Below, piece after piece: positions 16,225-23,912 of a stretch of 63,751 nt of DNA. The stretch comes from Gemmatimonadota bacterium. GTDB lineage: Bacteria; Gemmatimonadota; Gemmatimonadetes; Longimicrobiales; Gaopeijiaceae. The first letter of the stretch is position 1. Every line of letters starts with the position of its first letter. Location: contig JAJDXM010000041.1 of the NCBI GenBank assembly GCA_022823225.1, forward strand, positions 1-63,751, given 5' to 3'. Made by a program: the position numbers and the translations under genes. Below the pieces are notes generated by a model, which did no database searches, had not been told where the DNA came from, and saw only the letters and a program-made list of their open reading frames with translations.

Positions 16225-17076
16225 TCAGGTCGCGGACAGATAGCGGTAGCTGGCCGTGACCGACGCCAGCGGATCGCCGGGCTGGTCGTGTTCCACGAAG
16301 AAGTGACTGAGCCCAGCCGTGTCCGACAGGGCGAAGAGAGCGGCCCAGTCGATCTCGCCGGCGCCGACGTCGGCCATGCGGCCATCGGCGGTCAGATCCT
16401 TGACGTGGCAGAGCGGAAACCGGCCGGGGTGCTCCCGCAGGAGCGCTACGGAGTCCGCGCCGCCCACCGCCGACCAGTGGAAGTCGATCTCCAGGTCGAC
16501 GAGCGCGGGGTCCAGATGCTCGAGAAGAAGCGCGAATCCGGTCTCGCCGTCCTGGCCCACGGTCTCGAACTCGAAGGCGTGGTTGTGGTAGCCGATTCGC
16601 ATGTTCGTACCGGCGGCCGCCGCCCCCGCACGGTTGAGCAGATCCGCCACCTGCCGGTAGCCGTCGGCCGTCTGCAGCTCGCCAGGGATCGAAGGGAGGA
16701 CCAGCCACCGGTGGCCGATCGCGTCCGACAACTCCATGGCCGCCTCCAGCCCCTCCCCCTCCAGATCACCCAACCCCACATGCGTGGCAGGCGCGACCAG
16801 CCCGGCGTCGTCCAGCCACTGGCGTATCTCCGCCGGGGAATGTCCGAAGTATCCGGCGAACTCCACCTCGCGGTATCCGATGGCGGCCACCGCGTCCAGC
16901 GTTGCGGCGACGTCTTCCGCCATGAGGGAGCGCAACGTGTACAGCTGCACCCCGATCACGTCCAGCGGCGGGGCCAGCGCATCACGGCCCCCTTCTTCTG
17001 CCGCTGGCGCACCCCCACGTCCACACCCGGCGAGCACACCCAATCCGGCCAATCGCAGGAAATCCTTCCTGTCCAT
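16225..17076 (-). CDS. Exported sugar isomerase/epimerase-like TIM barrel
   Basis: A 283-residue protein. The N-terminus MDRKDFLRLAGLGVLAGCG combines a Tat-like RKDFLRL string (Lys in place of the second Arg) with a lipobox LAGC. The TIM barrel follows: IGVQLYTLRSLM, GYREVEFAGYFGHS, IGYHNHAFEFE, DLEIDFHWSAVGG, PLCHVKDLTADG and HFFVEHDQPG, with the metal-binding His, Glu and Asp positions. ATG 17076 has GGGGGGAAAG upstream; the longer start is less likely. Many Bacteroidota, Planctomycetota and Gemmatimonadota encode such exported sugar phosphate isomerase/epimerase homologues. It lies 73 bases before the MFS permease. Confidence 0.78.
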   Translation of the reverse strand: MDRKDFLRLAGLGVLAGCGRGGAPAAEEGGRDALAPPLDVIGVQLYTLRSLMAEDVAATLDAVAAIGYREVEFAGYFGHSPAEIRQWLDDAGLVAPATHVGLGDLEGEGLEAAMELSDAIGHRWLVLPSIPGELQTADGYRQVADLLNRAGAAAAGTNMRIGYHNHAFEFETVGQDGETGFALLLEHLDPALVDLEIDFHWSAVGGADSVALLREHPGRFPLCHVKDLTADGRMADVGAGEIDWAALFALSDTAGLSHFFVEHDQPGDPLASVTASYRYLSAT

Positions 17077-17195
17077 GCTTTCCCCCCGTTGAGGTGTTCC
17101 GGCCACCGACCCGCGCCCGGAGCCACGCTGATGTTAGGTGCTCGGTCCTGCCCCCGCCACCGGCCTCCCGTCCGGCCATTGACTCGCCCCGGACA

Positions 17196-18206
17196 TCACC
17201 GCACGGTGAAGCCCCCGCGCAGCGCATCCCCCTCCTCCACCCGGAAGCACGCCTCGCCCGTGTAGTGCGCCTCGCCCCCGACCAGCACCGTCACTGCGGG
17301 GTGTTCGCCCACCACGGTCTCCTCGATGATGCAGCCCGTGAAGACCGCCCCGGTCACGCTCGAGAAGCGCCGCTCATCCCCCACTCCGGCGAGCCCCCGC
17401 GCCCTTTGGATCGCCATGCGGGCCGTCACCCCGCTGCCCGTGGGACTGCGGTCCACCTGGCGGTCGGCAAAGACGCACACGTTGGCGCTCGGACGGCCCT
17501 CGCCATGCGTACCGTCGGTCAGGATGGTTCCGTAGAGGAAGGCGAGGTCGGCGTGGCCGGGGTGATCCAGCTCAAGCTGCGACTTGGCCGCGCAGGTGAC
17601 CGCCCAGGCGGCGTCGACCAGCGCGCGGGCCGGCGACGTTCTCACGTCCAGTCCGAAGCGCGCGGCCGGCACGAAGGCGTAGAACGCGCCGCCGTATCCG
17701 ATGTCGACCCCGACCTTCCCCACACCGTCCACCTCGAGTTCGGCGTCCAGCAGCGGCGCAAAGGCCCCCACGCTCTCGAAGTGCACCATCCCGGCACGCC
17801 CGTCCCGGCACAGCACATGGGCGGTCACAAGGCCGCACGGGCACTGGATGCGCACCGTCGTACGGGGTTCCCTCATGGGGACCAGGCCCCGGTCCACCGC
17901 CCACCGCGCCACCGCGATCGTCGCGTGGCCGCACATCGTCGAGTACCCCTCGTTGTGGCAGAAGAGCACGGCGAGATCCGCCTCCGGGTCGTCCGGCTCC
18001 ACCGGAATCACGCCGTACATGTCGTTGTGGCCGCGGGGCTCGTGCATGAGGAAGCGGCGGAGGTGGTCGAGCCGCTCCCCTGCATGGCGCCGCTTTGCGA
18101 GGATCGTGTCTCCGGGGATCGGCGGGTATCCGGAGGTCACGATGCGGACAGGCTCACCTCCCGTGTGCATCTCGCAGGTCCGGATTTCAGGGGGGAACCG
18201 GGTCAT
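17196..18206 (-). CDS. Proline racemase family, trans-3-hydroxy-L-proline dehydratase-like
   Basis: A 336-residue enzyme. The family core is clear: EMHTGGEPVRIV, HNDMYGVIP, and the first catalytic Cys in YSTMCGHATIAVARW. The second active-site string reads DRSPTGSGVTARMA, with Thr where proline racemase and 4-hydroxyproline epimerase have Cys. In this family a Cys/Thr pair is the hallmark of trans-3-hydroxy-L-proline dehydratase, which makes pyrroline-2-carboxylate. Start ATG 18206 has GAGGAGG and an ATGA overlap with the symporter stop. The neighbouring symporter and P1 peptidase fit uptake of amino acids or peptides. The specificity is inferred from that one residue. Confidence 0.82.
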   Translation of the reverse strand: MTRFPPEIRTCEMHTGGEPVRIVTSGYPPIPGDTILAKRRHAGERLDHLRRFLMHEPRGHNDMYGVIPVEPDDPEADLAVLFCHNEGYSTMCGHATIAVARWAVDRGLVPMREPRTTVRIQCPCGLVTAHVLCRDGRAGMVHFESVGAFAPLLDAELEVDGVGKVGVDIGYGGAFYAFVPAARFGLDVRTSPARALVDAAWAVTCAAKSQLELDHPGHADLAFLYGTILTDGTHGEGRPSANVCVFADRQVDRSPTGSGVTARMAIQRARGLAGVGDERRFSSVTGAVFTGCIIEETVVGEHPAVTVLVGGEAHYTGEACFRVEEGDALRGGFTVR

Positions 18207-19585
18207 CGTCGCCTCCTCACTGCGAACACCAGCCCGTACGCCGCCGCCGCCGCAAGCAGTCCCCACGCGGGCGGCACCATCCAGCTGCTCCCATCCCACG
18301 CCGACCGCGCCACCAGCAGCGCCCCCACGCCGGCCGCCGCCGCCAGGAGCGCCTCCGCGGACCCGGGGCGCCGCGTGTGCAGCCCGGCGACCAACGGCAC
18401 GAAGAGGCTGACTCCGAGCAGAGCATAGAAGATCCTGAGCGCTTCGACCACGTTGGGCAGGAGCACCGCGAGGATCACTCCGCCCGCGCCCCCCGCGACC
18501 GCGGCCCAGCGCGCGACCCGAAGAACCTGGCGGTCACTGGCCGACGGCCTGACGAAACGCTTGTACAGATCCCTGGACAACGACGTGGACAGCATGAAGA
18601 GGATCGCGTCGGCCGAACTGATTTCGGCCGAGAGCACAGCGGCGAGCCCGAGGAGCCCCACCCACGGTGGAACCCCCTGGGTGAGGACGACCGGCAGCGC
18701 GGTCTCCGCGTCGGTCAGCCCCGGCTCCACCGCGCGGGCGACCATCCCCAGCACCGGGGGCAGGAAGGCGAACAGCATCAGCGCCACTCCGCACGCCCCC
18801 ACCCCTGCACGCACCGTCCGCACGTCGCACGCGCCGAACAGCTTCTGCAGAATCCCGGGCGAGACGATGAATGCGGGAACCAGGAGGATCAGGTTCATCC
18901 ACCCCGACGTGCCGTTGCTGATGAAGTCGAGGTGGCCCTGGACCCCGCGGGCGCTCTCCAGCACGGCAGCGGCGCCCCCCGCCCCGTGGATCGCCAGCGG
19001 TACCGCGACCAGGAAGCCGCAGAGGAGCACCACCAGCTGCACGAAGTTGACCCATGCCGAGCTGAGCAGCCCCCCCGCCACGAAGTAGACGGTCATGACC
19101 GCGCCGCCCGCCACCGCGCCAAGCCAGCGCGGCGCCCCGGCGACCACCTCCAGGATCCACGCCATCGCAATCAGTTGTGCGGCGAGAATGGCGAGGGTGC
19201 CGAGCCAGAGGAGCAGGGCGATCGCTCCGCGCACCGTGGGTCCGTAGCGATACTCCAGATAGTCGCCGACGGTCAGCAGCGACCGCTCCCGTGCGATCCG
19301 CCAGATTCGCGGGCCCAGCCACACCGCCAGGAGGAGCGTGCCCACGCCCGCCGAACCCACCCACCACCAGGCCGCAATCCCGTTGGCGTACCCGAGGCCG
19401 GCCGCGCCGACCGTCGATCCGGCCCCGATGTTGGCTGCCAGCAGCGTCGCGAAGAGCAGCCACGGCCCCAGGGCGCGTCCCGCGACAAAGAAGTCCCCGG
19501 TGCCCTTGACCCTGCGCCCGATCGCCAGCCCCACGACGGTGATGAGCACCACATAGAGGAGGAGCCCGGCGAGGGTCCCGTTCAA
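18203..19585 (-). CDS. Sodium/solute symporter (SSS family)
   Basis: A 460-residue inner-membrane carrier with about 13 helices. Motifs of the SSS family include TGDFFVAGRALGPW, FATLLAANIGAGSTVGAAGLGYANG (Na+-site region) and SLLTVGDYLEYRYG. It starts at TTG 19585, which overlaps the P1 peptidase stop (TTGA), and its own stop overlaps the hydroxyproline-dehydratase start by ATGA. The three genes are thus tightly coupled. By context the cargo is likely an amino acid such as a hydroxyproline, but SSS carriers also move sugars and organic acids. Confidence 0.82.
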   Translation of the reverse strand: MNGTLAGLLLYVVLITVVGLAIGRRVKGTGDFFVAGRALGPWLLFATLLAANIGAGSTVGAAGLGYANGIAAWWWVGSAGVGTLLLAVWLGPRIWRIARERSLLTVGDYLEYRYGPTVRGAIALLLWLGTLAILAAQLIAMAWILEVVAGAPRWLGAVAGGAVMTVYFVAGGLLSSAWVNFVQLVVLLCGFLVAVPLAIHGAGGAAAVLESARGVQGHLDFISNGTSGWMNLILLVPAFIVSPGILQKLFGACDVRTVRAGVGACGVALMLFAFLPPVLGMVARAVEPGLTDAETALPVVLTQGVPPWVGLLGLAAVLSAEISSADAILFMLSTSLSRDLYKRFVRPSASDRQVLRVARWAAVAGGAGGVILAVLLPNVVEALRIFYALLGVSLFVPLVAGLHTRRPGSAEALLAAAAGVGALLVARSAWDGSSWMVPPAWGLLAAAAAYGLVFAVRRRR

Positions 19586-20727
19586 GCCGGTGGTCTCCTG
19601 ACGGGGGCGGCAGCGGAAGCGCTCCCGGAGGGCCCGGGGGTGGGCCTCGCCGCCGGGTCGCCGTGATTGCCGCCACCGGGCAGGTCCCGCACGGCCGGGA
19701 TCGACGGCAGCCCGGTCGCCGCCCTGACCGCGCGCAGGATCGCCTCGGCCATGACCTCGGCCGCGAGCGCGCCCACCTGTCCGACATCGAAGCCGTCGGC
19801 AAGCGTCCCCGTGGCCAGCGAGAAGACGGTGTCGCCGTCCGATGGGGTATGAACCGGCACGATTGCGCGCGCAAGGCCGTTCTGGGCCATCTGCGCGACC
19901 TTGGTGGCCTGGGCCTTGGTGAGGCGGGCGTTGGTGGCGACGACCCCGATCGTGGTGTTCTGGCGGAGCGGCTGTACCGGAACCTCTTCGCGCACGATCA
20001 GGCGGGCGTCCACGAGGACATCGCCATCGCCGCGCACCCCCGCGATCACGCGCCCGGTCGCCGGGTCGATCACGTCCCCCAGCGAGTTGACGACGACGAT
20101 GGCGGCCACGGTGAGGCCGCTCTCCAGGGTGATCGACGCGGTGCCCACGCCCCCCTTCATGGCCTGCCCGATGCCCCGCAGCTTCCCGACGGTAGCGCCC
20201 GCACCCGCGCCCACGCTGCCCTCAGGGACGGCCCCGGCGGAGGCGGCCGATGCGGCCTCGTATCCGCAATCGGGGCCGGGACGGACGTTGTCGGCGACGT
20301 GCAGGTCGAAGACGATCGCCCCCGGCACGATCGGGACGACCCGCCCCCGGCCGACGGGGTAGCCTTCGCCGCGCTCCTCCAGATAGCGCATGACACCGTA
20401 GTGGGTGACGAGGCCGTAGGCGGATCCCCCCGAAAGGAAGATCGCGTTGACTGTCTGGACCGTGTTGAGGGGGTCGAGAAGGTCGGTCTCCACCGTGCCC
20501 GGGGCACCGCCGCGCTGGTCCACGCCTCCGACGGCCCCCCCGTCCGCGATCACGACGGTGCAGCCGGTGGGTGCGTCCGGGTGGGTCCAGTGCCCGACCC
20601 GAATCCCGGCCACCTCGGTAATCGAGCCCGCGGGGATGTCCTGCGGCAGCACCGATGCCGGCCCCGCCAGCGTCAACCAGAGGGCAACCGGCAACGCACG
20701 GCGCACGGTCTGCGACATGTGAGCCAT
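19582..20727 (-). CDS. P1 family (DmpA/S58-like) aminopeptidase, exported
   Basis: A 381-residue protein with a Sec signal (RRALPVALWLTLAGPASVLPQ). The DmpA/BapA-type fold follows: GSITEVAGIRVGHWTHPDAP, FLSGGSAYGL, GDGDVLVDARLIV and NTTIGVVATNARLTKAQATKVAQMA. Enzymes of this N-terminal-nucleophile family self-cleave to release D-, L- or beta-amino acids from peptides, and VVATNARL lies close to the expected strand of the processing site. The start ATG 20727 has AGGAGG four bases upstream. It is the first gene of the long minus-strand block and overlaps the symporter gene by TTGA. Confidence 0.82.
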   Translation of the reverse strand: MAHMSQTVRRALPVALWLTLAGPASVLPQDIPAGSITEVAGIRVGHWTHPDAPTGCTVVIADGGAVGGVDQRGGAPGTVETDLLDPLNTVQTVNAIFLSGGSAYGLVTHYGVMRYLEERGEGYPVGRGRVVPIVPGAIVFDLHVADNVRPGPDCGYEAASAASAGAVPEGSVGAGAGATVGKLRGIGQAMKGGVGTASITLESGLTVAAIVVVNSLGDVIDPATGRVIAGVRGDGDVLVDARLIVREEVPVQPLRQNTTIGVVATNARLTKAQATKVAQMAQNGLARAIVPVHTPSDGDTVFSLATGTLADGFDVGQVGALAAEVMAEAILRAVRAATGLPSIPAVRDLPGGGNHGDPAARPTPGPSGSASAAAPVRRPPA

Positions 20728-21092
20728 GGATCCTCCTGGTGGGGGTTCGCGCAGTCCGGGAAGCAAGCCCTCGGGGTTTTCGGCTGCGCCCCGACAACAC
20801 CAAGATAACGACCGTGAAGCAAACCGCGATCTGTTCCCGTAGTTACGGCAGGAGCGACGCGTGCCGCCGGAACTCCCGGCAGGTTGCCCCTGGGAAGGTC
20901 GTCAGCTGCTTCAGGCAACCCACGGGGGCGTCGAGTTGTCAAAGAATGCAGGAAAGCTGGCTGGATTGTCTCAGTGGAACGATCGGAAGCACACGACCGG
21001 GCAGTTGATCGCGAGAATGGCATGAATATTGCAGTTCAGATGTATACGCTTGGCAACCAGGAAGTGGCGCTCCAAAACCGTGGGAGGGAAGA
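20728..21092. other. Divergent intergenic region
   Basis: About 365 bases between the P1 peptidase (minus) and a small exported protein (plus). It must hold the promoter of the 16-kb minus-strand block, but I see no convincing -35/-10 pair or operator. A CGGGG...CCCCG pair at 20772-20793 has a long loop and little weight. No coding sequence is supported. Confidence 0.4.
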
Positions 21093-21350
21093 ATGACGAG
21101 GCGACATTTGAGACGGCGGTCTAGCCGGAGAATCTCCGCGCTGGGGCTGGCGCTGTCTCTCGGGCTGATTATCGGTGCAAGCGGCATCATCGGCGTCGAC
21201 GCCGCGGAGCGGGAGTCCCCGTGCAACGAGATCGGCGAGATCGTGAAGGCGTCCGCGCACCCGACGCAGGTGCCGGTCACCTTGAAGCCGGGCCCCGCAC
21301 CACACGCTGTCCACAACGAGGGACAGCCGGAGGGGCTGCAGAACCTCTGA
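21093..21350 (+). CDS. Small exported protein (85 aa)
   Basis: A strong GGGAGGG site precedes the ATG. The N-terminus is very basic (RRHLRRRSSRR) and is followed by one hydrophobic helix (ALGLALSLGLIIGASGIIGV) ending at DAAERE, a plausible Sec signal peptide. The mature part of about 45 residues has a single Cys and a proline-rich tail (VTLKPGPAPHAVHNEGQPEG). No family recognised. It could also be a single-pass membrane protein. It stands 111 bases before the ABC-type membrane protein gene. Confidence 0.5.
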   Translation: MTRRHLRRRSSRRISALGLALSLGLIIGASGIIGVDAAERESPCNEIGEIVKASAHPTQVPVTLKPGPAPHAVHNEGQPEGLQNL

Positions 21351-21461
21351 CCATCCGGTGCGTCGCGGCCGCTTCCGGGCGGCGACGCATCCGTAGCTGA
21401 AGCCGGGCGGCCGCCCGCGGCCACTGGTCGTCCGGAACCTGCCTCCCCACGTTGAAGCAGC

Positions 21462-22298
21462 ATGCAATCCCTCCTCAAACGCTTTGCCGGCCGCTTCGCG
21501 CTCACACTCTCGCTCGTGGTGCTGGAAGCGGCGGGATGGCTCCTCTTTCCGCTCGTCATCGGCCGGGCCATCGACAGCGTCCTCGCGGACTCGACCCGCG
21601 GCCTCTACGAATTCGCCGTACTCGGTATCGTCACGATGGGGATCGCCGTCGTGCGCCGCCTGCTGGACAGCCGGGCCTACGCGCGCATCTACGTCACGCT
21701 GGGCGAGGAAATGGCGGAATCGGCCGCCGCGAGCAGCACGTCCACCCGCACCGCGCGGCTCGGCATGCTCAAGGAGATCGTGGAGTTCTTCGAAAACTCC
21801 CTTCCCGAACTCATCAACAGCGTGATCGGCCTGGTCGGCACGGTGCTGATCCTGGCCGCGCTCAACCTCCCGGTCTTTCTGGGATGCCTCGTGGTGGCCG
21901 TCTGTACGGTGGTTCTCTACGCCCTTACCGGCGGGCTGACGACGCGCTACAACCAGGGACTCAACGACGAGCACGAACGGCAGGTCGACGCCGTCGACAG
22001 CGGCGATCCGGCGCGGCTGGCCAGGCACCTCCGGGCCATGATGCGCTGGAACATCCGGCTCTCCGACCTCGAGGCGGCCAACTTCGGGATCAACTGGGTC
22101 TTCATGATCGCCCTGCTGGTCTTCGCGGTGACCGCCGCGACGACGCAAACGGCGGAGTACGGCGGGGTCTTCGCGGTCGTGATGTACGCCTTCCAGTTCG
22201 TCGAATCGATGCTGATGCTGCCGTTTTTCTACCAGGAGTGGCTGCGGCTGCGCGAGATCTCGGGGAGGCTGGCCGCGGCGGAGGGGGAGCGCAGATGA
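21462..22298 (+). CDS. ABC-exporter six-helix membrane domain protein without ATPase domain
   Basis: 278 residues with six predicted helices, matching the transmembrane half of a type IV ABC exporter: WLLFPLVIGRAIDSVLADS at helix 1-2, SLPELINSVIGLVGTVLILA, then a C-terminal GGVFAVVMYAFQFVESMLMLPFFYQEW where exporters usually have the helix 5-6 region. The frame stops right after LAAAEGERR with no nucleotide-binding domain (no Walker A), and none is encoded nearby. Stand-alone six-TM-domain proteins of this type are known in databases, but their role is unclear. It might pair with a remote ATPase. Confidence 0.7.
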   Translation: MQSLLKRFAGRFALTLSLVVLEAAGWLLFPLVIGRAIDSVLADSTRGLYEFAVLGIVTMGIAVVRRLLDSRAYARIYVTLGEEMAESAAASSTSTRTARLGMLKEIVEFFENSLPELINSVIGLVGTVLILAALNLPVFLGCLVVAVCTVVLYALTGGLTTRYNQGLNDEHERQVDAVDSGDPARLARHLRAMMRWNIRLSDLEAANFGINWVFMIALLVFAVTAATTQTAEYGGVFAVVMYAFQFVESMLMLPFFYQEWLRLREISGRLAAAEGERR

Positions 22299-22519
22299 CC
22301 GGACGGACGCCGGCACCGCCGGATGACCACGCTCGGTGTCCGGTTGGCGCTCGGGACCAGTGCGGGCGAACCGGCGCGCCATCGCCTATCTTCCCTTCGG
22401 CTCCGGCGGAAGGCTGATCCGGCTGACGGTTGCTGCACCGGCCCGTCACCTGACTCCACCGGCCGGCCTCTGAATCCACGGACGCAGCTCGGACCGCGTC
22501 GCCGATCTACGGAGGAACA

Positions 22520-23698
22520 ATGACACGCTTCAGGAAGCGTTCCCCCCTTGGCAGCCGTCGGCCGCCCGCATGCCGGCATCCCCTCCTTTCCTGCCTGCTG
22601 CCGTGCCTGTTGCCCGCAGCGGCCTGCACCGCCGATTCCGGCGGGCCGGAAGCGGACGCCGGGACAGCGAGCGACGCCGTGCCCTCCTTCCAGGTTGACC
22701 CCTCCTGGCCCCGCGAGCTGCCCAACGACTGGATTCTCGGCTCGATCACCTCGGTGTTCGTGGATGCGCAGGATCACGTCTGGATCACGCACCTCCCGGA
22801 AACGCTCACGCCCGAGGAGATCGCCGCCGTCCAGGACCCGCCCATGGGGGAATGCTGCGTTCCCGCCCCGGTGGTGCTCGAGCTCGACCCGGAGGGGAGC
22901 GTGGTCCGGGCCTGGGGCGACCCGTCCACGCAGGATGTCTCGGAGTTCCCGCGCAATTCGCACGGCCTCTTCATCGACCACAACGGATTCGTCTGGATCG
23001 GCACCTTCCGCCACCACCGCGTCATGAAGTTCACGCGGGACGGCGAGCACCTCATGACGCTGGGCAGGTACGACGAGAACGGCGGCAGCAACGACACCGA
23101 ACTCCTGGGCGGCCCGGCAGGGATCTGGGTCAACCCCGAGACCAACGAGGTCTTCATCGCGGATGGCTATGCCAACCGGCGCGTCGTCGTCTTCGACGGA
23201 GAGACGGGCGCCTACATTCGCCATTGGGGCGCCTACGGCGAGCCTCCCGACGACGACGCCCGGTACCCCTACAACGCCCGCACGGCGGAGAGTCCGCCCC
23301 CGCCCCAGTTCGGCACGGTCCACGGCCTGGTCGGTTCCGGTGACGGCCTGCTCTACGTCGCCGACCGGCGCGGCAACCGCATTCAGGTCTTCCGGCAGGA
23401 CGGCACCTACGTGACGGAGAAGACGATCGCGCCGCTGACCCGCGCGTCGGGCTCGGCGTTCGTGGTGGCGCTGTCCCCCGACGACGAGCAGCGCTGGCTG
23501 TACCTCGCCGACGGCACCAATCACAAGGTGTGGATCCTGCGCCGTTCCGACCTGGAGGTGGTGGGCGAGTTCGGGCGCGGGGGCCGTCAGGTGGGACAGT
23601 TCATCCGTCCCCACGGGATGGACGTGGACTCGCGCGGGAACATCTATGTGGGCGAGGCGTCGACCGGGAGGCGGGTGCAGAAGTTCGTGCCCGGCTGA
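22520..23698 (+). CDS. NHL-type 6-bladed beta-propeller lipoprotein
   Basis: A 392-residue exported protein with GGAGG just before the ATG. The signal ends LLPAAAC (lipobox). The rest consists of NHL repeats: SVFVDAQDHVWITHL, GLFIDHNGFVWIGTFRHHRVMKFTRDG, IWVNPETNEVFIADGYANRRVVVFD, LLYVADRRGNRIQVFRQDG and GMDVDSRGNIYVGEASTGRRVQKF. This arrangement resembles the lyase domain of peptidyl-alpha-hydroxyglycine alpha-amidating enzymes, but an enzymatic role is not proven. A related protein lies at 40171-41295. It precedes the large VPS10-like gene in the same direction. Confidence 0.78.
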   Translation: MTRFRKRSPLGSRRPPACRHPLLSCLLPCLLPAAACTADSGGPEADAGTASDAVPSFQVDPSWPRELPNDWILGSITSVFVDAQDHVWITHLPETLTPEEIAAVQDPPMGECCVPAPVVLELDPEGSVVRAWGDPSTQDVSEFPRNSHGLFIDHNGFVWIGTFRHHRVMKFTRDGEHLMTLGRYDENGGSNDTELLGGPAGIWVNPETNEVFIADGYANRRVVVFDGETGAYIRHWGAYGEPPDDDARYPYNARTAESPPPPQFGTVHGLVGSGDGLLYVADRRGNRIQVFRQDGTYVTEKTIAPLTRASGSAFVVALSPDDEQRWLYLADGTNHKVWILRRSDLEVVGEFGRGGRQVGQFIRPHGMDVDSRGNIYVGEASTGRRVQKFVPG

Positions 23699-23912
23699 AG
23701 GCAGTCCACCAGCGGGAGCGCGGCGACGAGCATCGCAACTGCAATCGCACCACCACATCCGCGCCACACGCTTCGTGTCTTCATTGGGGACCTCCGTTCA
23801 CGACAACCGGGGCCGGGGGTGCGTCCCCCCGCGTCATCCTGACAGATTGTTCGTCACAAGCCGTTCTGGCACAAATCGTGAACTCCCGACCCCACACTTC
23901 CAGGAAGAACCC

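Noticed and set aside
23646-23912. Extended start of the VPS10-like gene inside the preceding propeller gene
   Set aside because: No signal peptide in the extension, whereas ATG 23913 has a ribosome site and a good signal peptide.
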